From Brachyspira aalborgi (lineage in GTDB: Bacteria; Spirochaetota; Brachyspiria; Brachyspirales; Brachyspiraceae), in contig NZ_SAXU01000001.1 in assembly GCF_008016455.1 (NCBI RefSeq), positions 496,001 through 560,000 on the forward strand: a DNA stretch of 64,000 bases. The letters run 5' to 3'. The notes beneath the pieces are model-generated. The model was not told the DNA's origin, ran no database searches, and was given only the letters and a program-made list of their open reading frames with translations. Position numbers and translations under genes: made by a program. Positions 36,377 to 44,479 of the stretch are shown here, piece after piece. Position 1 is the first letter of the stretch; each line of letters begins with the position of its first letter.

Positions 36377-37582
36377 ATGAAAGTTTCTATAGCGAAATCA
36401 AAATCTTATGATATGAAAGATATTAATAAATCTTTAGATAGCTTATTTGAAGATTTAAATATGGATAAAGAAAAACCTTTTAAAGATTTAATAAAACCTA
36501 ATGATTGCGTATTTATTAAACCTAATTGGGTAGCTTCAAAGTGGCGAGAATCCTGCGGACATAAAGACGATATATACTGCGTTATTACTCACCATAATTT
36601 GATAGAAGCGGTATGCGATAGAGTTGTAAAATCTTTGGATGGAAAAGGAAAAATATATATAGGAGATAATCCTTCGATAGACGCTAATTTTAACGAATTA
36701 ATGGAATTAACCAATATAAAACGACTTGAGATTAAATATAAAGGTTTAGTGGAAATATTGGATTTAAGACCATTATTTTGTGACGATTTAAAAAATTATG
36801 GAAAAAAAGATTTAATGAAAAAACAAACGGGCGACCCTAACGGGGGAACTACTATAAATTTACAAAAACAATCTCTTTTTTATGGAATGGACCCGACATT
36901 ATTTAGAGGAGTATTTGACGAGAGAGAAGAAACGATAAAATCTCATAGCGGAGATAATCAATTATATACTTTTTCATCAAGTATTTATAATTCTAACCTT
37001 TATATATCTATACCAAAACTAAAAACTCATCATAAAACGGGCGTTACTTTAAACTTGAAGGGATTAGTAGGTTCAATAATAAATAAAAATCAGCTTGTGC
37101 ATTGGAAAGTCGGATATCCAAATATAGGCGGTGACGAATATCCTAATAAAGAAATTTATGAAAAAATGCAAAAAGAAAAAATTCAAGAGCGCGGGGCGTG
37201 GCCAGGGAACGATACTATATGGCGTATGGTATGCGATTTATATCAAGCTTTTTTAAATAGAAAAGGAAAAAATTTTACTATTATAGACGGAATTATGGGA
37301 GGAGAAGGGCAAGGACCTTTTTGTCCCAATTCCGTAAACTCTAAAACTTTATTGGCAAGCGAAGATTTATTATTAGCGGATATAGTCGCCACAAGATATA
37401 TGGGGATTAATCCGTATGGCATAAGCTATCTAAATTATTTTATAAAAAAATATTCTATAAATATTGAAGATATAGAAGTCTTTATAAATAATAAAAAGAA
37501 TGAAAATTTTTTTAATAACCATGATAAATACCTTGATTTTGAAGTAAAAGAACTATGGGAAAAAATAAAAATATTTAATTAA
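36377..37582 (+). CDS. DUF362 family protein
   Basis: The 401-residue protein has the DUF362 pattern, with CVFIKPNWVA near residue 50, YIGDNPSIDANF near 95, ISIPKLKTHHKTGVTLNLKG near 210 and IDGIMGGEGQGPF near 305. The family's chemistry is poorly defined, although some members bind iron-sulfur clusters. Only scattered cysteines are present here, with no ferredoxin motif. Its place between the amidotransferase-like and cytidylyltransferase genes suggests a step in making the activated head group. Confidence 0.8.
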   Translation: MKVSIAKSKSYDMKDINKSLDSLFEDLNMDKEKPFKDLIKPNDCVFIKPNWVASKWRESCGHKDDIYCVITHHNLIEAVCDRVVKSLDGKGKIYIGDNPSIDANFNELMELTNIKRLEIKYKGLVEILDLRPLFCDDLKNYGKKDLMKKQTGDPNGGTTINLQKQSLFYGMDPTLFRGVFDEREETIKSHSGDNQLYTFSSSIYNSNLYISIPKLKTHHKTGVTLNLKGLVGSIINKNQLVHWKVGYPNIGGDEYPNKEIYEKMQKEKIQERGAWPGNDTIWRMVCDLYQAFLNRKGKNFTIIDGIMGGEGQGPFCPNSVNSKTLLASEDLLLADIVATRYMGINPYGISYLNYFIKKYSINIEDIEVFINNKKNENFFNNHDKYLDFEVKELWEKIKIFN

Positions 37583-37598
37583 TTTAAGGATTTATATA

Positions 37599-38018
37599 AT
37601 GATATTAGGCTATACTTCGGGAGTTTACGATTTATTTCATATAGGGCATTTAAATTTGCTTAAAAATGCGAGAGGTTTATGCGATAAATTGATAGTAGGC
37701 GTTTCAGTAGACGAACTTGTAAAATATAAAAATAAAAAAGCCGTTATACCGTTTGAAGAGAGAATAGAAATAGTGCGAAATATAAAATATGTTGATTCTG
37801 CAATTCCTCAATACGAAATAGATAAATTTAAAGTTTGGGAAAAGATAAAATTTGATGTTTTATTTGTTGGAGACGATTGGTATGAATCGGATAGTTGGAA
37901 AATTATGGAGAATAAATTTAAAGAGGTTAATGTGAGAGTAATTTATTTTCCATATACAAAAGGCACAAGTTCGACTTTGATTAACGAGATACTTATAAAG
38001 ACAAGAGATAATATTTAA
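37599..38018 (+). CDS. TagD-like cytidylyltransferase
   Basis: The 139-residue protein is a small nucleotidyltransferase with the GYTSGVYDLFHIGHLNLLKN start (HIGH motif at 15-18), PFEERIEIVRNIKYVD, GDDW and the C-terminal TKGTSSTLI. This matches glycerol-3-phosphate and related cytidylyltransferases at full length. It would make a CDP-alcohol for the transferase in the same operon. Its natural alcohol phosphate is not certain. Confidence 0.9.
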   Translation: MILGYTSGVYDLFHIGHLNLLKNARGLCDKLIVGVSVDELVKYKNKKAVIPFEERIEIVRNIKYVDSAIPQYEIDKFKVWEKIKFDVLFVGDDWYESDSWKIMENKFKEVNVRVIYFPYTKGTSSTLINEILIKTRDNI

Positions 38019-38036
38019 TTTTAAGGATAAAAAACA

Positions 38037-38987
38037 ATGAATAAAAAAATTATAGACAATATAGCTTGGTGGATACCGATTAGAAAATGGAGAGATAATT
38101 TTAGAAATTATATGCATTCTAAAATTGATATTCCTACTTTGCCGAATTTAGTTTTTATAACTAATCAAAAATGCAATTTGAAATGTAAAAACTGCGCTAA
38201 TTTTTCGCCGTATTTAAGTCAAATAATACCGTATTATAAAGCAAACGAATTAATTAACGATTTGAAAACTATAACTAAACACATGAATATATGGCAATTA
38301 CAAATACAGGGAGGAGAATTTTTTGTTCATCCCGAATATGAGAAAATATTAAATTATATAATTATAAACAAAAGAATTAAAACCGTTACACTTGCAACCA
38401 ACGGCATTATAATACCAAAAGATAATATTCTTAAAAATATAAAACGCGGTAAGAAAATACATATTAGAATATCAAGTTATGGTAAGATTAATAATAATAC
38501 GGCAATCAAATTAAAAGATAAATTAGAAAAATTAAAAATTCCTTTCTCTTATCATAAGTTTGCTACAGGAGATTATATGTGGTCATATTGCGGAGATGTT
38601 AATATGGAAAGATTAAGTTATAAAGAAATGATGAATTCATATAATAATTGCATTTTTGCAAAAGTATGTTTAACTTTAGAAAATGGTTTTGTTTCTATAT
38701 GTTCGAGAGCTACCATAGCGCATATAGTTCAAAATTTTGAATTTTCAGATAAATGCGGAATTTATATTAGAGATAATTTTAATCCGAGTAAATTTTTGAA
38801 ATTCGCCGAAGAAAAACCTCCCGTTGAAGCATGCTATTATTGTTATGGCACGCAAGGAAAACAAATATTGCCAGCCGAACAAGTGAATAAAGAAGAATGG
38901 GAAGAAGTTTTATTATTTGTTGATAACATAAGAGCAGAGCAGAGCAGAGCAGAGCAGAGCAGAGCAGAGCAGAGCAGTAATGTTTGA
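38037..38987 (+). CDS. Radical SAM protein with repeat-encoded C-terminus
   Basis: The 316-residue protein has CNLKCKNC (C46, C50, C53), the radical SAM 4Fe-4S motif, then WQLQIQGGEFFVHPEYE and a C-terminal Cys group (SICSRA; CYYCYG) suggesting an auxiliary cluster. The N-terminus has AWWIPIRKWRDNFRN (from W11), shared with the transferase. The last residues are RAEQS repeated three times, encoded by nine AGAGC units, followed by SSNV. It is the last gene of the cassette. Substrate unknown. Confidence 0.88.
   Translation: MNKKIIDNIAWWIPIRKWRDNFRNYMHSKIDIPTLPNLVFITNQKCNLKCKNCANFSPYLSQIIPYYKANELINDLKTITKHMNIWQLQIQGGEFFVHPEYEKILNYIIINKRIKTVTLATNGIIIPKDNILKNIKRGKKIHIRISSYGKINNNTAIKLKDKLEKLKIPFSYHKFATGDYMWSYCGDVNMERLSYKEMMNSYNNCIFAKVCLTLENGFVSICSRATIAHIVQNFEFSDKCGIYIRDNFNPSKFLKFAEEKPPVEACYYCYGTQGKQILPAEQVNKEEWEEVLLFVDNIRAEQSRAEQSRAEQSSNV
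38931..38977 (+). repeat. Pentanucleotide tandem repeat (AGAGC)9
   Basis: Nine perfect AGAGC units (38931-38975) plus AG lie at the 3' end of the radical SAM gene and encode RAEQS repeats. Copy change shifts the frame and gives tails ending at other stops shortly after 38977. Confidence 0.98.
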
Positions 38988-39060
38988 ATATGCTTATCGA
39001 AAAACGGCATAAAATGTATATTTATTATCGGAATTTTTTTATAAAATATAAAATTTAAAC

Positions 39061-39089
39061 TTGACTTTTTTTAATATAAAGTATATAAT
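39061..39089 (+). promoter_or_regulatory. Predicted rpsF-ssb-rpsR promoter
   Basis: TTGACT (39061-39066) and TATAAT (39084-39089) are 17 bp apart, giving a leader of about 75 nt. Confidence 0.65.
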
Positions 39090-39114
39090 ATTTGAAAATA
39101 AAAAAATATACTTC

Positions 39115-39148
39115 GCTTCTTTAATAATTAATAAAAAATTAAAGAGGC
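39115..39148 (+). promoter_or_regulatory. Leader hairpin before rpsF
   Basis: Arms GCTTCTTTAAT (39115-39125) and ATTAAAGAGGC (39138-39148) form an 11-bp stem with one G-U and a 12-nt loop, just before AAGGAG and the rpsF ATG. It may be an S6/S18 autoregulatory leader, but the CCG-containing bulge of the known S6:S18 motif is not evident. Confidence 0.4.
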
Positions 39149-39168
39149 TTTGTCCAAGGAGTTAAAAA

Positions 39169-39570
39169 ATGAGAGAATATGAGATTCTATTTGTAACAGA
39201 GATAAACGATTCTCTGCATGAAAAAGCAAAAGAGCATGTAAAATCAATTCTTCAAAATTACAATGCCGAAATATTTGACGAATCGGAATACGGCATCTAT
39301 ACTTTGAGTTATCCTATTCGTAAAGTAAATCAAGGTAAATATTATTATTATCATTTTAGATGCGATGGAAAAAGTTTATCCGCTATCGAAAAAGAATTGC
39401 GTTATGAACTTAGCATATTAAGATTTATAATCGTAAGGTTGGATGAAATAATAGAAAAGCAAGACAGCAAAAAAGCTATACGAAGAAAAAATAGAGCGGA
39501 AATGAGAGAAAGAAACAGAGAAAATAATAATAACGAAGAAGAGGAATCTTATGGCTACAGATTTAAATAA
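39169..39570 (+). CDS. rpsF: Ribosomal protein S6
   Basis: The 133-residue protein binds S18 on the 30S platform. The core MREYEILFVTEI...YGIYTLSYPIRKVNQGKYYYY, then YELSILRFIIVRLD, is typical. The C-terminal 35 residues (KAIRRKNRAEMRERNRENN onward) are an added charged Asn/Glu/Arg tail. It overlaps ssb by 20 nt in the conserved rpsF-ssb-rpsR order. No rplI follows rpsR here. Confidence 0.95.
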   Translation: MREYEILFVTEINDSLHEKAKEHVKSILQNYNAEIFDESEYGIYTLSYPIRKVNQGKYYYYHFRCDGKSLSAIEKELRYELSILRFIIVRLDEIIEKQDSKKAIRRKNRAEMRERNRENNNNEEEESYGYRFK

Positions 39571-39991
39571 TGTAATGTTAATAGGAAGACTTGTATCCGA
39601 CCCTACTCAAAAATATTTGCCAAGCGGGATGGCTGTCGCAGAATTTTCAATAGCAAATAATTATTATATGAGCAGTAAAAATTCTACCGAAGTAAATTAT
39701 TTTGATGTAGTAGCTTTCGGTAAATCTGCAGAAACAGTTGCAAAATATCTTACTAAAGGCAAACAGATTGCAATATCTGGAACTTTAAGACAAGAAAGAT
39801 GGCAAGACAAAGATACGAATACGGGCAGGTCTAAAATTAGAATTATAATGAATACTATGCAAATGCTCGGTTCTTCCTCTGGAAGCGGAGGAGCAAGTAG
39901 TCCAAATATGGACGCTACCTATGCGCCTTCTTCTATGGGGAATAGCGTAGATATTGGCGGTTTTTCGGATGATGACGAAGTGCCGTTTTGA
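39551..39991 (+). CDS. ssb: Single-stranded DNA-binding protein
   Basis: The 146-residue OB-fold protein protects ssDNA in replication and repair. It begins MATDLNNVMLIGRLVSDP and has VNYFDVVAFGKSAETVAKYL, KGKQIAISGTLRQERWQD, a Gly/Ser-rich linker and the acidic tip DDDEVPF, which contacts partner proteins. It lies between rpsF and rpsR. Confidence 0.97.
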   Translation: MATDLNNVMLIGRLVSDPTQKYLPSGMAVAEFSIANNYYMSSKNSTEVNYFDVVAFGKSAETVAKYLTKGKQIAISGTLRQERWQDKDTNTGRSKIRIIMNTMQMLGSSSGSGGASSPNMDATYAPSSMGNSVDIGGFSDDDEVPF

Positions 39992-40036
39992 TTAATTTAA
40001 TTTATAAAAGAAAATTTTTTTATCAGGAGAATAAAA

Positions 40037-40471
40037 ATGGATTTAGAAAATAACAATTTAGAAAATGAAAACATTGATAATAATTTAGAAAATAATAATG
40101 CCGAAAGCAATATTGAGAATAATGAAAATAACGATAATAATGAAAATCGTGAAAACAATTCGGAAGAAGGAAATCGATTTTATAGAAGCGATAGACGACA
40201 TTATTACAATAGAGAAGATAAAGATGGAAATCCTATAATCGGCAATCCAAGAAGAAGATACTTTAAAAGGAAAATATGCTTTTTCTGTAAAAACGATATT
40301 GATATTTTGGATTATAAGGATATAAAACTTTTGAAAAGATATGTCAAAGAAAGCGGTAAAATTGTTCCTAAAAGATTAAATGGAACTTGCGCAAAGCATC
40401 AAAGAATGGTTACGAAGGCTATAAAGAGAGCGAGAAATATTGCGCTTTTGCCTTATGAAACTAGATATTGA
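40037..40471 (+). CDS. rpsR: Ribosomal protein S18 with long acidic N-terminal extension
   Basis: The C-terminal 70 residues ([22 protein letters not shown] onward, with [25 protein letters not shown]) are classical S18, including the zinc-type Cys pair CFFC and a third Cys. The N-terminal 70 residues are Asn/Glu-rich low complexity not present in usual 75-80 residue S18. The start is backed by AGGAG. It ends the rpsF-ssb-rpsR operon. Confidence 0.93.
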   Translation: MDLENNNLENENIDNNLENNNAESNIENNENNDNNENRENNSEEGNRFYRSDRRHYYNREDKDGNPIIGNPRRRYFKRKICFFCKNDIDILDYKDIKLLKRYVKESGKIVPKRLNGTCAKHQRMVTKAIKRARNIALLPYETRY

Positions 40472-40505
40472 TTTAAAAAATTAAAAAGCAAAATATAAAC
40501 TAAAG

Positions 40506-40540
40506 AAGAGTTATTATAAATATAATAGCTCTTTTTATTT
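40506..40540 (+). terminator. Terminator after rpsR
   Basis: AAGAGTTATTATA (40506-40518) pairs with TATAATAGCTCTT (40521-40533) with one G-U, followed by TTTATTTT. Confidence 0.85.
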
Positions 40541-40568
40541 TAAAAATTTTATTTTTAAATATTATAAT

Positions 40569-41789
40569 TTATTTTTCTGGCAATTTAATTCCTAATTTAT
40601 AAAATCTTACTAAACCTTTTATTTTGTATTTATCTTTAAAAGAAATTTTGCTATCGGATTCATTATTTGGAAATATTATTAAACATTTAGGAATATATTT
40701 TTCCGTTTTCTTAAATTCGTTGACAATTTTACTTACTCTTGAATAACCTGAAAGTTGTCTAAAGTCGTCTTTATTGATTTTATTATTTTGATATTTTATT
40801 TTATATTTTGTATCGGCAATATAATTATATTTTCCTTTTATTATAAAATCTGGTTTAAAATTTCTATGCATATATTGTTTTTGATATAATATATTTTTGC
40901 TTTCAATATTATCCAACATTAAAGCGTAAACATATTTTTCAAATAATAAAGACATATCTATCCAAAAAGGCGGCGCTTCATTTTCATTACAAGAATCTTT
41001 ATATCTTTTTAATTTTATTATTTTTATTGCAAGCTCGATTAATAATTTATATCTTTTATATAGCGGATTTATTTTTATATGATTTAATTCGCTATAATAA
41101 AGTTCGTCTGAAACCTCGTTAAAAAACGATATGCAATAAAAATAAAGAGAATTTTTTATATTTTGTATTTTCGATAAACATATTTTTAAAGCTCTCTTTA
41201 ATATTCTATTTTCTAAACAATTTATATCATAATCCAAATACGAACAGTAAATTTTATCTTCTCTTCCTCTGATTATATTCTTATTTATATGTTTTGAAAA
41301 TTGAATTTTACCTTTTATTTTAGACTGCAGATTTTCTTCTCTTCTTATAAAATTCTTTTTAAGTCCGTTATGAAGTTCGACTTCAAGCATTCTCAAAAAA
41401 TGAAACGCGATTAAAATATCCAAATCGTTTATTAATTTATTATCTTTATGATTTATAGGTTTTTCGTCAAAGCCAATATTATATATTTCATTAAAATCTT
41501 TTATTATAGTAGAATATTCAAAACATTTTGAAAACATTTTCATGAAATCTATATTTTCTATTTTAGGTTTAATGATTACGCTTTTGGTATAATGTTCTTC
41601 TTTGTTTTCTTTGTCGTTAAGCCAAAAAGCGCCGATAAAATAAGAAAATAATTTTTTGCCATCAAAATGAGTTAAAAGTTTATTTCTATATTTAGATTTA
41701 CTTATACTTTTTTTAAGAGAATCGCATTTTATTTCTTCATGTTCTTTATATATATTTTCTTTACAAAAATCGCATTCGCATTTATTCAT
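40569..41789 (-). CDS. mcrC: McrC-like nuclease subunit of a type IV restriction system
   Basis: The 406-residue protein has the McrC architecture: an N-terminal domain, then a helical region with LQSKIKGKIQFSKHINKNI and YCSYLDYDINCLENRILKRAL, and a C-terminal PD-(D/E)xK core (RNFKPDFII then YIADTKYKIKY). A Cys-rich start (CECDFC) suggests a zinc knuckle. McrC binds McrB and cleaves modified DNA. Its start overlaps the mcrB stop by 8 nt, implying coupled translation. Confidence 0.88.
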   Translation of the reverse strand: MNKCECDFCKENIYKEHEEIKCDSLKKSISKSKYRNKLLTHFDGKKLFSYFIGAFWLNDKENKEEHYTKSVIIKPKIENIDFMKMFSKCFEYSTIIKDFNEIYNIGFDEKPINHKDNKLINDLDILIAFHFLRMLEVELHNGLKKNFIRREENLQSKIKGKIQFSKHINKNIIRGREDKIYCSYLDYDINCLENRILKRALKICLSKIQNIKNSLYFYCISFFNEVSDELYYSELNHIKINPLYKRYKLLIELAIKIIKLKRYKDSCNENEAPPFWIDMSLLFEKYVYALMLDNIESKNILYQKQYMHRNFKPDFIIKGKYNYIADTKYKIKYQNNKINKDDFRQLSGYSRVSKIVNEFKKTEKYIPKCLIIFPNNESDSKISFKDKYKIKGLVRFYKLGIKLPEK

Positions 41790-43383
41790 AGTTTAAATTA
41801 TTAATCGTATCTTTTAAATCTTTATTTAGTTTCAAAATTCCGTCTTTCAAATATTCTAATAAAAGAGGTTTTATTTCGTATTCTAATTTATTTTGTAATT
41901 CTTCAAAATTTTGAGCCATAAAATAACTATGCCCTATCATTATATCGTCAGATTCAAATTCTTCGTTTATATTTTTGTCTATTAAATTTTTTATATCGTC
42001 AAATAAATTAATAGCTTTATCTTTGCAATCAGAATTTTTATTAATATTATCGTAATAATTTTCAATTGCCAATTTATCCGCTTTAATTGATATAAAAGCA
42101 AATCTTCTCCTTAAAGCATAATCTATATAGCCAATGCTTCTGTCTGCCGTATTCATAGTTCCTATTATATATAAATTATCAGGTACAGAAAATTTTTCTT
42201 TTGAGTAAGGCAAAATAACTTCAATTTCATTTTCTTTACCTTTTCTTTTGTCTACTTCAAGCAAAGTAATTAACTCGCCAAATATTTTTGAAATATTTCC
42301 TCTGTTTATTTCGTCTATAATTAATACGACTTTATTATTTTCAGCCGATTTGCATGCTTCCTTAAAAATCCCGTCTTTCAATTTGTATATTATTTTATTA
42401 TCGCTAGTTGTCCCTGGTTTTATTCCTTCAACAAATTCTTCATAATCCATAGATTGATGAAAAGTCGTAAAAAATATTTGCTCTTTATCCACCAATTCTT
42501 TATATCTTTTCATTAATTCCGCTCTATCGGACGGCGCATTTCCGTCTATTAATTTTACGGCAATCTCGGAGCTTGAATAAGTTTTGCCCGTTCCAGGCGC
42601 TCCTTGAAGTATTATTTGTTTCTTTTGTTTAATTACATATACATTAATATCAGTATCTAATAAATCTATAACTCTATAGTTTTTAAATTTAAATTTATTT
42701 TCTTTCACAAATTTATTTATAGTTTCTATATCGTTTATATAACCGTTAATTGTATCATCTTTATCTATTTTAACTTCAAGTTTATTGTATATTTTTATTC
42801 CCCGAGAGTTAACTATTGGGAAAATATTTGGCTTAAGGCAATGTAGAAATTGGCTTAACATTGCTTTTTTTAATCCCGCCATTTGAAATTGACTATTTTG
42901 CATAATATCAATTATATTATTAATATCCTCTTTGTTTTTAATTATTTCTATTTTATTTTTATTTATTTCTATTATTAATTTGAAAAATTTAATTATTTGC
43001 TCTTTTTCGGGAATAGGTTTCATATTAAAAGTCATTTTTGGAGTTCCGAACATTCCAAGAGTATTTTTATTATTAAATTTACTGTCATTAGTTTCTTCTT
43101 CTATTTCTTTTATCAATTTAATTATATTATTTTTAGTTTCTTCTGGTAAATGAGAATCATTTATTCGCTCTATTCTATTTTTGAAGCCTACTTTCCATGT
43201 TCCAATACATAAAAAATATATTGCGTTTAAATCAGTGTAATCCAAATCCAAACTATCCAAATTCTGCTCAATCTTTGATAATTCTTCCACGACTTTAGGA
43301 ATTAAAATATAAACTCCGTCATGTTCTTCTGGGATTATATCTTTTTTAGTTTTTAAAATTTTAATTAATTGTTCTTTATCCAT
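41782..43383 (-). CDS. mcrB: McrB-like AAA+ GTPase of a type IV restriction system
   Basis: The 533-residue protein has the motor core: Walker A GAPGTGKT (261-268), Walker B LIIDEINRGNISKIFGE, and the sensor region GTMNTADRSIGYIDYALRRRF. The 250-residue N-terminus, which should read modified DNA, is unlike the E. coli McrB DUF3578 domain as far as I can see, so the target may differ. McrBC systems cut methylated or otherwise modified foreign DNA. Confidence 0.9.
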   Translation of the reverse strand: MDKEQLIKILKTKKDIIPEEHDGVYILIPKVVEELSKIEQNLDSLDLDYTDLNAIYFLCIGTWKVGFKNRIERINDSHLPEETKNNIIKLIKEIEEETNDSKFNNKNTLGMFGTPKMTFNMKPIPEKEQIIKFFKLIIEINKNKIEIIKNKEDINNIIDIMQNSQFQMAGLKKAMLSQFLHCLKPNIFPIVNSRGIKIYNKLEVKIDKDDTINGYINDIETINKFVKENKFKFKNYRVIDLLDTDINVYVIKQKKQIILQGAPGTGKTYSSSEIAVKLIDGNAPSDRAELMKRYKELVDKEQIFFTTFHQSMDYEEFVEGIKPGTTSDNKIIYKLKDGIFKEACKSAENNKVVLIIDEINRGNISKIFGELITLLEVDKRKGKENEIEVILPYSKEKFSVPDNLYIIGTMNTADRSIGYIDYALRRRFAFISIKADKLAIENYYDNINKNSDCKDKAINLFDDIKNLIDKNINEEFESDDIMIGHSYFMAQNFEELQNKLEYEIKPLLLEYLKDGILKLNKDLKDTINNLNYE

Positions 43384-43497
43384 AATTCTGCCTGATTATT
43401 ATTTAATTTTTATTATTATAGCATATAATATTCAATTTTCAATGAAAATTATTTAGTAATATTAAATAAGGAAATTAAAAATAAATCTTAAAAATAA

Positions 43498-44400
43498 TTA
43501 TAGTTTTTCGATTTCGTCAATAGGTAAGCCTGTATTTTCACTTATAAATTTCATATCCAAGCCAGATTTTTTTAGATTTTTGGCTATTGAAATTGATTTA
43601 TTTTTTTCGCCTTCAAGTTTACCTTTTTTTATACCTTCTTTAATTCCTTCTTCTCTTTCAAGTGATAGCATCATTTTTTGTCCTAGCAAAAATGCGTCTC
43701 GGGCGGTATAAGCTCGCATAAGTTTATCGTCAGAAGTAAATCTTTTATATTCTTCAATTACTTTTGTCATAATTGGGTTTGCCTCCTTAAGTTCTTTTTC
43801 TATATCTTTTAAATTATTGCTTGTAAAAAATTTCATCCAAGTCAACAATTTATTATTTTTCAATTCTTCAATAGTCGAATTTTCTAATATATTAATAAAT
43901 CTTTGAACTTCTATTATATGCATTTGAATATAATCTAAACTTATATTTTTGTTTTCTGTGTCTATTAATTTAAAACAACGGTGCGGTTTGCCTTCGTCTT
44001 AAAAATCCAAATTAAAATCGAGTAGATTAATGCTAATTATTTTTTGAACTCTTTGATAATCTTCGCCTTTATGTAATTCATTAACTATATTTTTTGAGAT
44101 ATAATAAAAAATTCTATCTAAAAAATTTCTATTTCCGCAAAGTTGAAATTCAATTATAACAATTTTATTATCTTTAGTTTTTGCTTTAACATCAATTATT
44201 GACTCTTTTAAATCAATATTTTCCGAAAGATTAAATGGGTCGATTATTTCCAAATCTTTAACTTCTTCAAAATTAAAATCTCTCAAAGTTGCGTTAACTA
44301 AATTTTCAAGCAAATCTTCATTACCATTTCTGCCGAATAAGTATCTGGCAAATAAATCGCTTAATTTTTTTATTTCTATATTTTCTTTATTATTCTTCAT
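43498..44400 (-). pseudogene. Rpn-family PD-(D/E)xK nuclease, broken by one in-frame stop
   Basis: Two open stretches (44400 to 43999 and 43923 to 43498) lie in the same frame. Translation through TAA (43999-44001) gives a continuous homologue of the intact protein at 56514-57401, including the nuclease-type DVKAKTKDNKIVIIEFQL and the SISIAKNLKKSGLDMKFI-like C-terminus. A single nonsense codon therefore separates the halves. The family was first described as a recombination-promoting nuclease/putative transposase (Rpn). The promoter is intact, so a short N-terminal fragment of 133 residues may be made. Confidence 0.85.
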
Positions 44401-44406
44401 AACTAT

Positions 44407-44435
44407 ATTATACCAAAAAATTAATAGTTTGTCAA
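44407..44435 (-). promoter_or_regulatory. Consensus promoter giving a leaderless start for the broken Rpn gene
   Basis: On the minus strand TTGACA (44430-44435) and TATAAT (44407-44412) are 17 bp apart. The ATG follows only 6 nt after the -10 box and no ribosome-binding site is present. Confidence 0.8.
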
Positions 44436-44479
44436 AATATTAATTTTATAAATTAAAACTAATTATAAATAAAAATTAA

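Noticed and set aside
43999-44001. Selenocysteine readthrough as explanation for the split Rpn gene
   Set aside because: The interrupting codon is TAA, not TGA, and no SECIS-like hairpin follows it.
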